The translations under genes were made by a program, and so were the position numbers. Below the pieces are notes generated by a model, which saw only the letters and a list, made by a program, of their open reading frames with translations, did not search any database and was not told where the DNA came from. This document shows positions 6,734 through 6,873 of a stretch of 6,873 bases of DNA, piece by piece. Positions within the stretch are counted from its first letter, which is position 1; each line of letters opens with the position of its first letter. The stretch spans positions 1 to 6,873 of the forward strand of contig DNIF01000019.1 of assembly GCA_003485715.1 (NCBI GenBank), read 5' to 3'. This DNA is from Gammaproteobacteria bacterium. GTDB taxonomy: Bacteria > Pseudomonadota > Gammaproteobacteria > UBA7966.

Positions 6734-6873
6734 TCAGTCAGCGGTCACGAGCGTGCCCTCGGCCTCACCGCGCACGGCACGCAGCAGGGCATCCGGGCGA
6801 CCCATATCCACCACACGCAGTGGCATGTTGTTGTCGCGGCAGAGGACCACGGCCGTGGCGTCCATGACCGCGA
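6734..6873 (-). CDS. pyrH: UMP kinase, C-terminal 45 residues (5' part beyond window)
   Basis: PyrH is the cytosolic, usually hexameric, bacterial UMP kinase that phosphorylates UMP to UDP with ATP. Only the last 45 codons are present, starting inside a codon at the window edge. AVMDATAVVLCRDNNMPLRV corresponds to the E. coli stretch [20 protein letters not shown]. The end GEAEGTLVTAD matches the family C-terminus GEKEGTLITE. Its place immediately upstream of frr is the usual one in bacteria, which strengthens a call made from a short fragment. The stop is TGA at 6734-6736, followed by 80 bases to the frr start in which I find no terminator or convincing promoter. The catalytic residues lie outside the window and cannot be checked. 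Confidence 0.93.
   Translation of the reverse strand, partial: AVMDATAVVLCRDNNMPLRVVDMGRPDALLRAVRGEAEGTLVTAD

Overview
The window is a GC-rich (by eye) stretch of proteobacterial chromosome in which every gene I can support lies on the minus strand. In transcription order, from high to low coordinate, it reads pyrH (3' end only), frr, uppS, cdsA, dxr, rseP, bamA (5' part only). This is a conserved housekeeping cluster, not an accessory or mobile region. The order frr-uppS-cdsA-dxr-rseP-bamA, with dxr after cdsA, is the arrangement known from Pseudomonas-type Gammaproteobacteria and from Betaproteobacteria. In E. coli dxr follows frr directly. I therefore favour a high-GC gammaproteobacterium of non-enteric type, or a betaproteobacterium, and cannot go further from sequence alone.

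Layout: 6734-6873 is the C-terminal end of UMP kinase (PyrH). 6093-6653 is ribosome recycling factor, with a GTG start behind a good ribosome binding site. 5879-6092 is a gap with a short hairpin and a doubtful 68-codon ORF that ends in a 4-base overlap with the uppS start. 5060-5878 is undecaprenyl diphosphate synthase. 4795-5059 is a long gap holding a degenerate dispersed inverted repeat, an 18-base tandem duplication of its left end, and a sigma-E-like promoter motif pointing into cdsA. 3961-4794 is CDP-diglyceride synthase. 2727-3911 is DXP reductoisomerase, starting at TTG behind a strong ribosome binding site with a hairpin just upstream. 1326-2693 is the site-2 protease RseP. 1-1333 is the N-terminal part of BamA (signal peptide, five POTRA domains, beginning of the barrel), overlapping rseP by 8 bases.

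Functionally the cluster serves the cell envelope. Dxr commits carbon to isoprenoids, UppS makes the C55 lipid carrier, CdsA makes CDP-diacylglycerol for phospholipids, RseP releases sigma-E under envelope stress, and BamA inserts outer-membrane proteins. PyrH and Frr are the nucleotide and translation genes that usually precede it. I see no hairpin followed by a T-run between any of the genes, so read-through is plausible along the whole window. The most useful new observation is the sigma-E-like motif at 4937-4965. It would let the stress sigma factor drive cdsA-dxr-rseP-bamA, including the protease that activates it. I found no sign of a previously undescribed system.
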